Source of the DNA: CAIVSN01 sp040383945
Lineage (GTDB): Bacteria; Patescibacteriota; Gracilibacteria; BD1-5; UBA2023
Assembly (NCBI GenBank): GCA_040383945.1
Contig: JBEICN010000002.1
Location: 1-57,965, forward strand
Reading direction: 5' to 3'
Length of the DNA stretch: 57,965 nucleotides
The notes beneath the pieces were generated by a model. That model was not told the DNA's origin. It did not search any database and saw only the letters and a program-made list of their open reading frames with translations. Shown here piece after piece: positions 11,616 through 22,646 of this stretch (positions are counted from its first letter, which is position 1; each line of letters begins with the position of its first letter). The position numbers were made by a program, and so were the translations under genes.

Positions 11616-12578
11616 ATTATACATGATCAATCAAATTTCACGATTTTGGTCCAAAGAATTTTGCGTAAAATTCTGGCTTCAAATGAGAAGAATTTGGTCA
11701 TCGATTTCGATGGTCTTTGCGTGTACAAAAGGAGATTTTGCCTGATGAAAGGAAATGTTTTGAGTCTGCATTCGATGCGCAAAACTGAAGCGCTCAGGAC
11801 TCTTTTCATACGCAAGACACATATATACTCGAACTCAAGAAGCTGAAAGAGACTCCAAAAGCACAAGAAGTTGTTCATCCGAAAAAGAAACCGCAAACAC
11901 GCGTATATGTTTTTTGGCATGTTTGAGATAGTGTTCAATTTTTTTTCTAGCGTCAATTGGGGATATGTAGAGAGAAGTGTGAGTTGATCGAAATGGAAAC
12001 CTGTTATAGTCGGCATCAAACAGAGCGTTCATAAACGAAACGATGGAAGCTTCTGAAGTTCCCACTAAAAATTCTCGATTTTTGTGAAATGATGCGTTCG
12101 TGAAATTTCCAGTACTCACGAGCACAAAATCGTCTACAATTACATATTTTGCATGATTGAAGTTCTGTTGAACCTCATCTGCCCATACTACTGCCACCCC
12201 CTCATGTTTGAGGCGTGCAAAGACGGAGGTGTTTCCTTTTGGATTTGCGTATACGGAGCGCTCAAGAATAATGCGAACATGAATTTGTTTTCGATGAGCA
12301 TCAATCAGGGCATCAATAAGCCTCTCGTCTGATAGAAGATATACATTGAGGTTAATTTTTCGTTTTGCCGAATGTATTTTGTCAATAAGAATGTCTCCGG
12401 TCCGGTCGTCTGGTGCTATCCAAATGGAGTGAGGAAATGAGGATCATATCTCCTTTTCAATGGAAACTAGGTGTTGCTTCTGCCAATTTTTTGATGTCTC
12501 ATACTTCTCGTAATTATTCGTACAGCCAAAAAACAGAAAACCACAGCAGACAAAAACACCTAGCGAGAGTGATCTCAT
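11616..12578 (-). CDS. Phospholipase D-like lipoprotein with two HKD motifs
   Basis: 320 residues. Begins with a short signal ending in a lipobox (FFGC, Cys19). Two HxKx4D motifs are visible: NHAKYVIVDD (H142, K144, D149) followed by STGNFTNAS, and VHAKTIEIDD (H286, K288, D293) followed by IGSQNFTQNS. The Gly of the second GSxN is a TGA (11679-11681), at a family-invariant position. Both halves are therefore intact, as required for a bilobed active site. Substrate could be phospholipid, cardiolipin or nucleic acid; outside attachment suggests an envelope or extracellular DNA substrate (inference). Start overlaps the DciA-like gene by 19 bases. Confidence 0.9.
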
Positions 12579-12835
12579 ACCAAAATACGAATAGAATACG
12601 ATTCCAGAGGTGGAATGGTATGTGAAACTATTCGTATAATATTTTCACCATGCATTCGAATCTCTGTTCTCGCCAAGGTATTCGTAACTCGCAAGAAAAT
12701 ATAAGAATTTTTTAGGAAAACGGTGATAATAGCTTCTGAAAGCTGAATCTGCTGAATACTCAAAAAATAATCCTGGACTTGTTTTGTCAGAAGAGAAGAG
12801 AGTGCGATGGGAGAAAGCCGCTTACCGATTTCCAT
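12560..12835 (-). CDS. Small DUF721/DciA-like protein (tentative)
   Basis: 91 residues after reading through TGA 12575-12577. N-terminal helices are followed by a short beta-alpha-beta segment (NSYIFLRVTNTLARTEIRMH) and IRIL, similar in layout to the DUF721/DciA domain that loads replicative helicase, but too short and divergent to be sure. It overlaps the prmC 3' end by 14 bases (ATG 12835-12833) and the next gene's start by 19 bases, so translation is probably coupled. Confidence 0.5.
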
Positions 12836-13496
12836 ATTCTATAATAGCAAATCGTGAAATATCCGAATAATCAGGCCAAGACTGGATGTGATATGCGTGT
12901 TTCTTTGCCCAAGCAGCCACAAGTGGGAGTTGTAGATGTCAAAACTCAAGGGCCACATGCACGGTCTTGGCAATTCCAACAATTTCTTTTGATTGTTCCA
13001 ATAGATTTCGAATGCAATCGAAGCCATCCGTACCGCCTCCGTACAAGGCGATCGGTGGATCTTCGAGTCGCACATCTTCTCCGATTTCTTCATCTTCTCC
13101 GATATACGGGAGATTTGCGACGATGAGCACTCGGCGGCGCATCAGATTTTTTAAGACTCCCGACTCCAAAATTCCATCGAGCAAATTCCCCCGCAAAAAC
13201 ATAATCGGTACAGTATTATGCGCAGCATTACTTTGAGCAACTTGAAGCGCGGACTCAGAAATATCCGTAGCATAGAACTCTGCCAGCTGAAAGCGAGCAT
13301 GCAGTGAAATGGCAATAGCACCAGACCCCGTGCCGACATCTATGATAATTTCTGGAGGTTCCTGGTTTGAGAAAAAACGAGCCACTCCGAGCACCAGCGC
13401 TTCCGTCTCAAGTCTTGGCGTAAGTACGGAGCGATTATATCACAAAGATACATCGAGAAAATCAACTCTTCCGTCAAATATGAGACTATTAGGCAT
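12822..13496 (-). CDS. prmC: Release factor glutamine methyltransferase, N-terminally short
   Basis: PrmC methylates the Gln of the GGQ loop in class I release factors. 224 residues against the usual 270-290; the N-terminal helical substrate-recognition domain is missing, the protein starting almost at YNRSVLTPRLETEALV. SAM motif VGTGSG (about residues 54-59) and a catalytic NLPY (residues 128-131; the family consensus is NPPY) are present. TGA codons 13440-13442 and 12939-12941 are Gly. In a UGA-recoded organism RF2 should be absent, so RF1 is the expected substrate (inference). ATG 13496-13494 overlaps the end of the ABC permease gene. Confidence 0.9.
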
Positions 13497-14256
13497 TTTC
13501 AAATTTTTTGAATTCGAAAATCAATGAGGCTGCAAAGAGTACCAACACCAGAAAAAGAGCTGCTACTCCAAAGTTGGTGGCGTAAAAACTTGCCTCCAAA
13601 GCTACTGGTGTACCCAAAGTATTTTTTGCAGAATTCAAAGCCTCAAACTGGGGAAATATCGTCATGAGGAATTTGGACAAATAGATCATCGCGGTATTTT
13701 CATTTCGAATTGCCATATCCAAGACTCCGGTAATTGAGTGGGCAGATATGTATACACCCAAAGTAAAAAGTATCGATAATAGCGGAGAGCTGAAGGTAGA
13801 AAAAAATAGGATAATAGCAAAAACAAGGAGGAGTTTTACGGCAATGGAAACTATGGCGATAAAAATAAGTGGATCGAACGTCAGAGACTGAAACGCCAAA
13901 ATTCCGAGCAAAACCAAGCCCTGAATACCAATAATCAATAGTACGACCGCTCAGAAACCTATGAATTTTCCAAGTATATAGTCTTTTCTTGCTATGGGCT
14001 TTGAAAGGATTAAATAGATAGTCCTCCCCTCAATCTCCCGAAAAAGTATCTGTCCACCCACAAAAATTACTGCGATAAGCCCCCCGATTTCAATCATTGA
14101 GAGCCCAAAATCAACAATGATTCTCTTGGTTTCCCCAAGTGAAAGCGTGGCAAGAACGAGAGAAAATCCAATGAGTGCGCAAGCAAAAAGCAAAATCACC
14201 GACAAAATTCGATTTCGGAGTAGTTCGCGAAGCGTGTTTATAGCAATATTATACAT
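13489..14256 (-). CDS. ABC-2 type transporter permease
   Basis: 255 residues with about six membrane helices. N-terminal amphipathic NTLRELLRNRILSV and the segment FREIEGRTIYLILSKPIARKDYILGKFIG are typical of ABC-2 permeases of the NatB/GldF kind. TGA 13951-13953 as Gly joins the two halves. Its cognate ATPase is not adjacent and not found in the window, so the transported substrate is unknown. Stop TAA 13489-13491 overlaps the prmC start. Confidence 0.85.
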
Positions 14257-14310
14257 GTGGCACAGTATAAAAATAATAGAGGAAAGTTCAAATGGAAGGA
14301 TAGAAAAAAC

Positions 14311-15240
14311 CTAGCTTTCAAAGGATCATATATTGAGAATTTCTATCGCCCTACGCTTGCCCTTTCCTTCTATGACTATCTCGCCGAGCTCGATAACTCA
14401 TTCGCGTGTGGCCACCAAAAGATGTTCTTCCTCTCTCCAAAAAGAACCGGGAAGGTGATCTTTTTCTCAACCAACTACATCCCATATTCTGCAATCAAGT
14501 ATTTTGCACCGCTTTCCTTGATACATAGTCCACGCACCTGGCCAAGAGGTATATGCTTGCCAAAGTCGATGTATTTGTGAGGCGGTGGTAGTTGTCCAAA
14601 AAATTTGTCCATCTTCTCGGGTTAATTTTTTTGTGTAAGTCGCGAGTGCATGATCCTGTTCTCGAATACCTATCTCCTTCGCAAGGTACTTGCGCAATGT
14701 TTGAAAAAGTATGGCTCCAGAAATTTTACAAAATTTTGTAAACAATGAATCGCTCGTTTCTTCGTCGACAATAGAAATTATAGCAGTATCCAAGATTCCC
14801 CCCTCATCCATTCATTCGGTCATTTCCATGATAGTGATACCCGTCTCGCGCTCTCATTCCAAGAGTGCTCATTGAATGGGCGAGGCTCCGCGATACTTTG
14901 GCAAGAGAGAAGCATGTACATTGATGGGCAATACCTTAGGAAGGGTTAAAATTTCAGCAGGTAAAATTTTGCCATAGGCAACAACGACCAAAAAGTCTAC
15001 CTCAAAATCTTGTAACTTGACCAAAAAATCAGGATTACCACGAATTTTCTCCGGACGAAAGAGTGTGATATTGTGACGGAGAGCGAGCTGAGACACCGGG
15101 CTTGGAGTGAGTGTTGCATGTCTTCCCACTGGGCGGTCTGGCTGACTTACGACATATACCACCTCCACATCTTCAGCAGCTATACCATCTGCAAGAACTG
15201 CGGCAGCAAGTTCTGGAGTACCAAAAAAACCTATTTTCAT
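14311..15240 (-). CDS. fmt: Methionyl-tRNA formyltransferase
   Basis: Transfers formyl from 10-formyl-THF to Met-tRNAfMet, acting in translation initiation. 309 residues, normal size. Start KIGFFGTPELAA; catalytic set N107 and H109 in NVHASLLPKYRGASPIQ and D145 in TEGMDEGGIL are intact. The Gly after SPIQ and the Gly of TEGMD are TGA codons (14869-14871, 14812-14814), as are those in the C-terminal OB-like domain (14467-14469). The start overlaps the prepilin domain end by 10 bases, implying coupling. Confidence 0.96.
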
Positions 15241-15926
15241 GAGGAAATTACATATGAAAATTTTGAATCTCAGCGGAATATATCAAGCGTCACCCCCGTA
15301 TAACTCGCTCCGCTTGCGTCATAAATAGATTTTTGAGAGCGCATATTTTTGAGTGTTACTCCCGTCATAGCATTTGGAAGTGCTATAGTTGATAAAAATT
15401 TTGTCCCGGAAATCTCTGTATCCAATGGATACACAAAGAATGTATTTTTTTGAGTTGCATCATCTGCCGTAACAATTTGCTGAGGAATATCAAAGGTGCC
15501 ACTCATCGTAAATGCAATGGTATTTGCAGGAGCATTTCTCATCTCTCGATAATATGTTCTATTCTCGGATATAAGTGCAAATCCTGGTTTGGTGGCACCA
15601 GAAAACGTCAGCACTCCGCTTTGAGTATTCCAATTATAATCAAGTCGCACCGAATCATGTACTCGATAGGTATTGGTATCTACTATGATACCGGGAGCGT
15701 CTTTGAAAAATCGCATGGAATAGTCAGAAATCACTCCTTCTGCCACTTTCCTATCCATTTCTTGAATAAGAGTTTGTATGCGCCTTTGCACAAAAGCATT
15801 TTTATTTGATTCTTCCAAAGTGCTGAAAGTTTTGAAGCCAACGACAGAAACCGTGGCAATAATAATTGTTACAATGAGTAATTCTATCAAGGAAAAACCT
15901 CACTTTGAAGACGTTTTCAGGGACAA
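15231..15926 (-). other. Type IV prepilin-like domain at the end of the WecA-like frame
   Basis: If translated independently from TTG 15926-15924 this gives a 231-residue protein with a ten-residue leader (MSLKTSSKGG), cleavage site GG/FSLIE with Glu at +5, a hydrophobic helix and a beta-rich globular domain, the standard pseudopilin layout. The Gly before GF is a TGA (15900-15902). Stop TAG 15231-15233 overlaps fmt. Confidence 0.6.
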
Positions 15927-17069
15927 GATTTTGGTGATAAAAACTATCACGATGATGAGGGCGATAAATAGAAGGACTTTCCCGATTTTATCGAGAAAAA
16001 CTGCAGAAATTCCAAAAAATAAAGCAATGGAGTATACAAAATTGCGAATGAAAGCGTCAGACATGCCGATCGCTTTGAGGCGATAGTGTAAATGATGGAT
16101 TCGATCTCACTTCAGCGGATTTTTCTTATTTGAAATGCGGGCAAAAATAACATAAATTGCGTCCACCAGATATACTCAAAGCGCCGTAGCGACGGTAGCC
16201 ACTTTTCCACCGACCAGTATGGCAAGAGATGCTATCATAAAAGCCAAAAACATAGTACCACTGTCTCCAAGAAGCATTTTTGGGGTAAGATTATAATACC
16301 ATGCCCAAATGAGCGAGGGAAGAAGTATCGAAAGAATACCAAAAACAAACATGGCATTTTGACGGAGCGCGGGAGTAGTATCGAGCAAATAAAAACGAAT
16401 GGTGGATATGAGTATTATAAAAAGTGTGATGGTCGTCAGTCAAATCGTAAGCCCAGGAACTCCATCACTCCAATTCACACTATTGAAAACGAGTACATAC
16501 CAAAAAATCGTAAAAAATAGAGGTATAAGAAATACTTCGTATCAAAAAAGCGAGACAGAAAAAAAATCTAAGTAGAGAATGCCTCAGAAAATATTGGATA
16601 TATAACTAATTTTTATACTGGTCAGCCCCACTATCAGTCCGACGAGAATCTGCATGGCCAATCGAACTTTTGGGGATATCGCAAATCCTGTTTTTCGAAT
16701 TTTTCAGAGGTCTTCCATGGTAAACTTCTGAGCGCTTTTTTCTGACCGATCGAACTTAAAAATAGTATCGAGGTCATCTACAAAACTCAACCCCGTAACC
16801 AATGCTCATAGTATGATCAATACTAAAAGCTTATCCGTTACCTCCATATACCCGAGCGCTATGCAAATCACGCAAACTGCTACAAAATTCAAGTATAGCA
16901 GCAATCCAAATCCAAAAGGCACCGGATCTCGATCATGTCCATATGGGCCAGGATTATCGAGAAGTCAGAATTTTCGAAACCACTTTCCTCCGAGGAAAAA
17001 CGAATAATAACTGACGATTGTTGAAAGCATTACTATCCCCAGAAATGTAATTGGATTTGCCAAAACCAT
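15231..17069 (-). CDS. WecA/MraY-like phosphoglycosyltransferase in one frame with a type IV prepilin
   Basis: One uninterrupted frame of 612 residues. Residues 1-380 form a multi-pass family-4 transferase attaching a sugar-1-phosphate to undecaprenyl phosphate: NPGPYGHDRDPVPFG, SFVDDLD (Mg-binding Asp pair), NSVNWSDGVPGL, MLLGDSGTMFLAF and GDRIHHLHYRL are all characteristic. After the last helices (about residue 381) the frame runs without TAA or TAG into KTSSKGGFSLIELLIV, a type IV prepilin leader and N-methylated helix, and a 200-residue pilin domain. Either this is a real fusion, cut by prepilin peptidase, or the pilin is translated separately from TTG 15926-15924. At least ten TGA-Gly codons occur. 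Confidence 0.85.
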
Positions 17070-17070
17070 A

Positions 17071-17811
17071 TTATTCTTGTAATTCTTTTTGTTTTTCCTT
17101 GAGATATCCCAAAAACTCTTTTCGCTTGAACATGGCTATGTATCATACCAAAAGCAATATTACACCAAAAAAGAACCAAGATATCCAGTCCAATACTATA
17201 TCGATGTGGGTGGTAAAGAAAACTCAGAGTACCAAAATCGTACAAGACCAAATTATTGAACCTATGATATTGAACATCCAAAACTTCTCGTTCTTCATAG
17301 AAAAAGTTCCAGCGAGAAATGGAACAAAGGTGCGGGTAAAACTATGGAATTTTCATAAAATGATAAAAACCGCCCCATTTTTCTGTATTTGCTTGGATAA
17401 TATTTTTTGTTCTGTTTTACCAAGTGCAAAAGAGTCCCCGTAATTTTTTAGAAACACGAGTCCGTATCTCACGCCGAGCATGTAACCGATCCAATTTCAT
17501 AATATTGCCCCAATACATGCTCAGAGCACTGCAAGAGGGAAGTGCGACTGACCATAGAATCATCCAACCACGAGCATAATCTGCTGACCCGGCACGAGAA
17601 TCCCGATAACTGGAAAGGACTCTATCAGACTTGTTGTAAGCACAATGGGGAAATTCCAATGCCCAAGTCGCACGGAAAGATCTCCCATCCATCGGATTGC
17701 ATGCTCCGCCAAATCTGGACGAAAAATAGCGATACCCAAGAGCAGGAGCAATAACGTGGTCATTCCTCACTGTAAGATTTGAACCAAAAAAGAAGAAGTT
17801 GATTTTTTCAT
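17071..17811 (-). CDS. DedA family membrane protein
   Basis: 246 residues, several membrane segments. DedA proteins recycle or flip lipid carriers such as undecaprenyl phosphate. Key family motifs: ESFPVIGILVPGQQIMLVVGG near residue 70, GNWIGYMLGVRYG, then LGKFHSFTRTFVPFLAGTFSM with the conserved Arg and Pro. Five Gly come from TGA (for example 17560-17562 and in LGKFHS). Ends in TAA one base before the WecA-like ATG, so it is probably co-transcribed with that lipid-carrier-using enzyme, which fits the function. Confidence 0.9.
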
Positions 17812-17865
17812 GCATACACGATAGTGCAGAATCCAAAAAATCAACTTCTAATTTTTTACCCCGTT

Positions 17866-19239
17866 CTACTGTTTGATTCGCTTAGTCGAGATGTTTGGTG
17901 CTCGGTAAGTGTTTATGCTCGTTTGAACTCAGCCTGAAGCAGTTATGCCAGTTTGTGTTACACTCTCAGAAGCAACCGCAATAGCGGTGACTCCAGAGAA
18001 CGCTACGGTGGTCACATCAGTCTGAATAACACTTGGAGTAGTTGTGTCAGTTACCCCAGATTGGGTAGTATCAGCACTATTTTCAATACCAGAGACAGGC
18101 ATAGTAGCTTCTTTTGGTGCTTCCTCAGTATTTTTTGCCACCGTTGGTGATGACTCCATGACACTTGATTTCGTTACATCAACCTTGCCGAAGACTCCGA
18201 GTCAAAACATCAGTGCCACAACCCCGAGTGAAAGCATGGCAGATACTCCATATATAGCTTTTTTCTTATTCTCAAACAATGTCGCAAGCCCCCCCTTTCG
18301 GTCTCTTGAAATATTATTCTCCACCGATTCAACTGGTTCATGAGAAGTGCTAGCAGAGATGGGTTCTGAAGCATCAGAAGCTATACCAGGCACTTGGGCA
18401 TCAGAAACTATTTCTGAAATAACTGGCTCTGATTGGCTCACCACCATAGGCAGCTCCGCGGAAGGGTTTGAGGCCTCGGGTGGAAGTGGCTGATGGTCTA
18501 CTCATTGAGAAGATGTGTCAACGATCAAAGTTTCCGCGCTCACATTGCTGGCAACTGGGTTATGAGCTTGTTCCAGAGATTTGGAGCTCACCTCCAACTC
18601 TGCTACTACGAGACTTTCTTGATCATTTTTTTCTACCTTTTCAGCTTTTGTTTCTGTTAAAGAGCCCATTTCCATGATATCGCTAAAAAGCTCGTTATTC
18701 TCAAATCCCAAGTTCGGAAAAAATTCTGATGAAAAAGATTTGGAGTGAGCTTTGGATGTGTCGTTCGCATGGAGACTAGCATCTGATATACCCCCTTCGC
18801 TACTTGGTTTCTCATAGTCATGGTCTTGAGAAATATGTAGTAAGGTTGTGGTTGATCCAGTGGATAGAGCGGTAATTGCGTCATTTTTTTCTGGTGTGAT
18901 CGATGTTTTGGTTACATTTTCGGTAACACCCGCACTACTGAATTCCGTAGTGGCTTCCGTTACTGATTCAGCCGTACTTTCAACAGAAGCATCAGATGTT
19001 GAGACGGCTCACGCACTCGAGACTCATGGCTTTTTGACAGTCAAAAGTGAAATTTTCGCTTTCGAAGCTGGAGCATCTGTTTTTGCAGAAGCTATTTCAA
19101 CCACGGGTGGCGCGGTGTTTGTGTCAGCGGCATTTTCCTTCGCAACACTCTCAGCCTGTGGACTAGGAGAAAATGAGGCAGGAGGTATTTCATTCGCAGT
19201 ATTCTGCTTTTTGAGGGCGGTGAGGTCGAGTTTAGCCAT
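17866..19239 (-). CDS. Low-complexity Ser/Thr/Ala/Glu-rich single-pass membrane protein
   Basis: 457 residues, start MAKLDLTALKKQNTANE at ATG 19239. About 310 residues of acidic, Ser/Thr/Ala-rich sequence without hydrophobic segments precede a basic stretch (ENKKKAIYG), one membrane helix (SAMLSLGVVALMFGLGVFG) and about 110 Thr/Val-rich residues ending in TAG 17866. By the positive-inside rule the long N-terminal part should be cytoplasmic. No homologous domain recognised. TGA codons at 19024-19026, 18502-18504, 18202-18204 and 17929-17931 are Gly. Confidence 0.75.
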
Positions 19240-19313
19240 GGGAAAAAAGTACATAAATATTCTATGGTATGTTTTTTCAGAAGTCAAAAAAATTACACTT
19301 TCGTGATTTCTTC

Positions 19314-19340
19314 TTTACAAGATGGGATTTTTGATACAAT
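19314..19340 (+). promoter_or_regulatory. Probable typA promoter
   Basis: TTTACA (19314-19319), a 15-base spacer and TACAAT (19335-19340). The -10 element matches the TACAAT seen before rpsU and the tRNA cluster. The spacer is shorter than ideal. Leader of about 40 bases to ATG 19388. Confidence 0.45.
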
Positions 19341-19387
19341 TACCGCAACTTTTTTCCGAAAGGGTGTTTTACTTTGAACTGATTATT

Positions 19388-21187
19388 ATGTTATATAGAA
19401 ATATCGCAATTATTGCCCACGTTGACCATGGGAAAACTACGCTCGTTGACGCACTCCTCAAACAATCCGGTGTATTTCGGGACAATGAAGCGGTAGAAGT
19501 GTGTGTTATGGACTCTAATGACCAAGAAAAGGAGCGAGGAATTACTATCTATGCAAAAAACACTGCTGTTTTCTACAAAGATGTCAAAATTAACATTGTA
19601 GACACTCCCGGTCATGCGGATTTTGGTTCAGAAGTGGAACGAGTTCTTCGAATGGTAGACTCTGTTTGTCTCGTGGTTGATGCCTACGAAGGACCCATGC
19701 CACAGACAAAATTTGTCTTGAAAAAAGCATTAAGTCTTGGACTTCGACCTATAGTTATTATCAACAAAATCGATAAACCAACCGCTCGACCTGACGAAGT
19801 AGTTGATATGCTATTTGATCTTTTTGTGCAGCTTGGAGCTACAGATGAACAACTCGACTTCCCAGTGGTGTATGCGATTGCTCGAGAAGGAATTGCTGTA
19901 AGAAAGCTCACCGATGAAAAAAAGGATATATCTCCTATTTTTGACCTCATTCTGGAGCATGTAGCTGCTGCTGACAACGATCTCGAAAAGCCATTCCGAA
20001 TGCAAATTGCCAATCTTGCCTATGACAACTATCTCGGTCGACTGGGTATCGGTCGTGTCTACGAAGGGGTGGTGAAAGTTGGCCAAACAGTAACCATCCT
20101 TGGGAATAATGGAGTGAAGCGATCTGGAAAAATCTCAAAATGTTTCACCTCTCTCGGTCTCAAGAGAAATGAAGTAACTACTGCTGAAGCTGGTGATATC
20201 GTCACCATTGCTGGAATTTCTGATATTTATGTTGGAGAAACCGTATCAAGCGTACCTGAATTTGAAGCCATGCCAGCCATCACCATTGACGAGCCAACGC
20301 TCAAAATGGAATTCCGGGTAAATGATTCTCCATTTGCTGGAAAGGAAGGCAAATATGTCACTTCTAGAAATATTCGAGAACGACTTGAAAAAGAGCTAGA
20401 AATGAACGTAGGACTCAAGGTTGACTTTGAGGGATCGGATGGAAACGGATACAATGTATCTGGACGCGGAGAGCTGCACTTGTCGGTGCTCATCGAATCT
20501 ATGAGGCGTGAAGGATTTGAGCTTTGTGTTGGAGCTCCACAGGTCATCTTCCACGAAGAAGGAGGGAAAAAACAAGAGCCCATAGAGCAAGTAACCGTTT
20601 TTGTACCAGAATCTGATGCAGGATCAATTATCGAAGCCTTGTGAAAAAGAAAGGGTCTTGTAAAAAATATGGATACAAAGAATGGGATCACCAATCTTGA
20701 ATTTGAAGTCCCAACTCGAGGCCTTCTTGGATTCCGATCCCAATTCGTTACCCAAACAAAGGGGGAAGGTATCATTTATTCTGCCTTCTCTCATTACGAA
20801 GACTACAAAGGGGCTATCGAAAAACGGGAGGTTGGGTCCATGATTTCAGGAGTTGGAGGAAGCGCCATGGCCTACTCTCTTTGGAAACTCGAAGAGCGAG
20901 GACCAATATTCATCGATCCTCAGACCGAAGTCTACGAAGGTATGGTTATCGGGGAACATCTGAAGTGAGGCGATCTCGTGGTAAATCCTACGAAGAACAA
21001 ACAGCTTACAAATATGCGAGCATCGGGAACCGATGAAGCAGTTCGACTCACCCCTCCTCGAAAGTTTACTCTCGAAGAAGCACTCGACTACATTTCCTCG
21101 AGTGAGTATGTGGAAGTCACCCCTCTCAATATTCGCATTCGGAAAAAGGGCCTTACAGAAGCAGAAAGAAAGCGGGAAGGAAAATAG
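19388..21187 (+). CDS. typA: GTP-binding translation factor TypA/BipA
   Basis: Ribosome-associated GTPase of 599 residues (normal about 600). G1 AHVDHGKTT, G2 RGITI, G3 DTPGHADFG and G4 NKID are intact; EF-G-like domains and the specific C-terminal domain follow (RGLLGFRSQF, FSHYEDYKG, TNMRASGTDEAV). Only two TGA codons occur (20642-20644 in EALGKRKG, 20966-20968 in EHLKGDLVVN); the first matches a Gly conserved in the family. The start is the ATG immediately before the P-loop; the in-frame start at 19322 only adds leader sequence. Confidence 0.97.
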
Positions 21188-21216
21188 GGCAACCTGCTTT
21201 TCATAAAGACAATTTT

Positions 21217-21244
21217 TTGACAAAGTAAATGCCTTTCATACAAT
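21217..21244 (+). promoter_or_regulatory. rpsU promoter
   Basis: TTGACA (21217-21222), a 16-base spacer and TACAAT (21239-21244), near consensus. The predicted start is about 20 bases before the rpsU ATG at 21272, and no Shine-Dalgarno lies in between. Confidence 0.75.
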
Positions 21245-21271
21245 ACTCGTCATTATAACTCAAAACATCAC

Positions 21272-21475
21272 ATGATCGTATACGCGATTAAAAACTCTAC
21301 CGAGTCCAACGAAAAATTGGTTCTCCGTTACAAAAAAATGTTCTTTCAAACTCGAACAGCAAACAAGCTTAAGGCTGAAGCTCAAGAGCAAAGAAAGGTA
21401 AGTCGCAGGAAAATTCGTGAAGCAGCTATCGTTCGAAGTTTTTATCGAGCGGCTAACAAAAATAATGCTGCGTAA
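21272..21475 (+). CDS. rpsU: 30S ribosomal protein bS21
   Basis: 67 residues, highly basic. MIVYAIKNSTESNEKLVLRY is the bS21 N-terminus and RRKIREAAIVRSFYRAANK a helical Arg-rich tail. bS21 helps 30S subunits bind mRNA near the anti-Shine-Dalgarno. Single-gene unit bounded by a promoter (21217-21244) and a terminator (21495-21526). No TGA codon. Confidence 0.93.
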   Translation: MIVYAIKNSTESNEKLVLRYKKMFFQTRTANKLKAEAQEQRKVSRRKIREAAIVRSFYRAANKNNAA

Positions 21476-21494
21476 TATTTGTATATTATACGAC

Positions 21495-21526
21495 AAAAAA
21501 ACAGATCTGTAATGGTCTGTTTTTTT
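21495..21526 (+). terminator. Rho-independent terminator after rpsU
   Basis: Eleven-base perfect inverted repeat AAAAAAACAGA (21495-21505) and TCTGTTTTTTT (21516-21526) with a ten-base loop; the 3' arm supplies the U tract. Symmetric, so it may work in both directions. Confidence 0.85.
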
Positions 21527-21553
21527 GACCCTTGTCAAAATATAGGGTACTCT
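21525..21553 (+). promoter_or_regulatory. Possible sortase promoter with overlapping inverted repeat
   Basis: TTGACC (21525-21530), 17 bases and TACTCT (21548-21553). The -35 box is part of an inverted repeat TTGAC-CCTT-GTCAA (21525-21538), a possible operator. The -10 match is weak. Confidence 0.35.
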
Positions 21554-21574
21554 GAGTATGGTAAACACATATCA

Positions 21575-22645
21575 ATGCAAAACACGACTATTATCGACAT
21601 CCTTGCCGACCTGGAAAACACAAATTCTTCTGTTTCAAGCGAGACACGCCTCACTGTGAATCCTGCTGAAGACCAGACTTCAATCACATCAGGTTTTGAG
21701 AAAAACGAAACTTTCATTCAACAATATGAGCATGCGCTGCTCGATTTGGAATTGGCCAATACGACAGATCTCATTTGTCAAAGCGAATCGAATACTCCAG
21801 CACAAACTCCTCACTCGTTTGCAAAAAATACCCTGTCGAATTTGAAGTCAGGGATCTCAATTTTTTCCCGATATATTACGGTATCTGGTGTGGTATTTGC
21901 GGTACTACTTCTTGCAACAAATTGGTCTGCCTACTACACGGTTGCCATTAACTTTATCCATCCGGAAGGGCTCTATGCAACGAGTCAACAAATACAAAAT
22001 ACTCTTTCAAACTCAAAAATCACCATATATGCAAACGAAGTAGGCGCCACCGTCTTTGAAAAGAAAGAAAAAGCAGAAGATATAAAAAAACAGCTCGATG
22101 CAGAAAACATAAAAGTTAACGAGGAGCCGTTTTCCATGAAAAATCTCATTCCGACAGAGCCAAATGTCTCTGCAAGATTTGATATCACCCCCTACGAAAA
22201 CAGGATAATTATTCCGCGAATAGGCAAGAATATTCCGTTGGTGGATATTTCCATGACGAGATCGTTCGATTTTGATCACATGGAAAACATCTTTATGCAA
22301 GAATTGGAGAAGGGAGTCGTGCGCTACCCAGGATCTGCGGTTCCTGGAGAAAAGGGAAATGCGTTTATATTTTGACATTCTTCTAACTATCCTTGGCTGA
22401 AAGGAGACTTTAATGATGTCTTCGCACTACTCGATAATGTGGAATTCGGGGATCAGATCATTGTATTCTACAACCAAAAGAAATTTGTATATACGGTGCG
22501 TGAGAAAAAAATCGTACGACCCGGTGATGTGAAAGTTTTAGAAAGAAATCCTGAAGCAAGAGAGCTTTCTCTGATGACCTGCTGGCCGATTGGAACGACC
22601 CTTAAGCGTATGCTCGTATTTGCTGAATTAACCGAAAACCCATAG
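21575..22645 (+). CDS. Sortase (class E/D-like transpeptidase)
   Basis: 356 residues. Cytoplasmic N-terminal part, a membrane helix (about residues 108-128, VSGVVFAVLLLATNWSAYYT), then a sortase beta-barrel. Catalytic set: H268 in GHSSNYPW, C336 in LMTCWPIGT and R345 in TLKR. The Gly preceding His268 is TGA (22373-22375), at the family-conserved GH position. Sortases cleave a C-terminal signal of secreted proteins and attach them to a nucleophile on the wall or a pilin. A possible substrate is the anchored protein at 1157-1921. Confidence 0.93.
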
Positions 22646-22646
22646 T

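Noticed and set aside
22373..22375. TGA codons as selenocysteine
   Set aside because: TGA falls at Gly positions in dozens of unrelated proteins and no SECIS-like hairpin follows consistently; no selAB genes are in the window.
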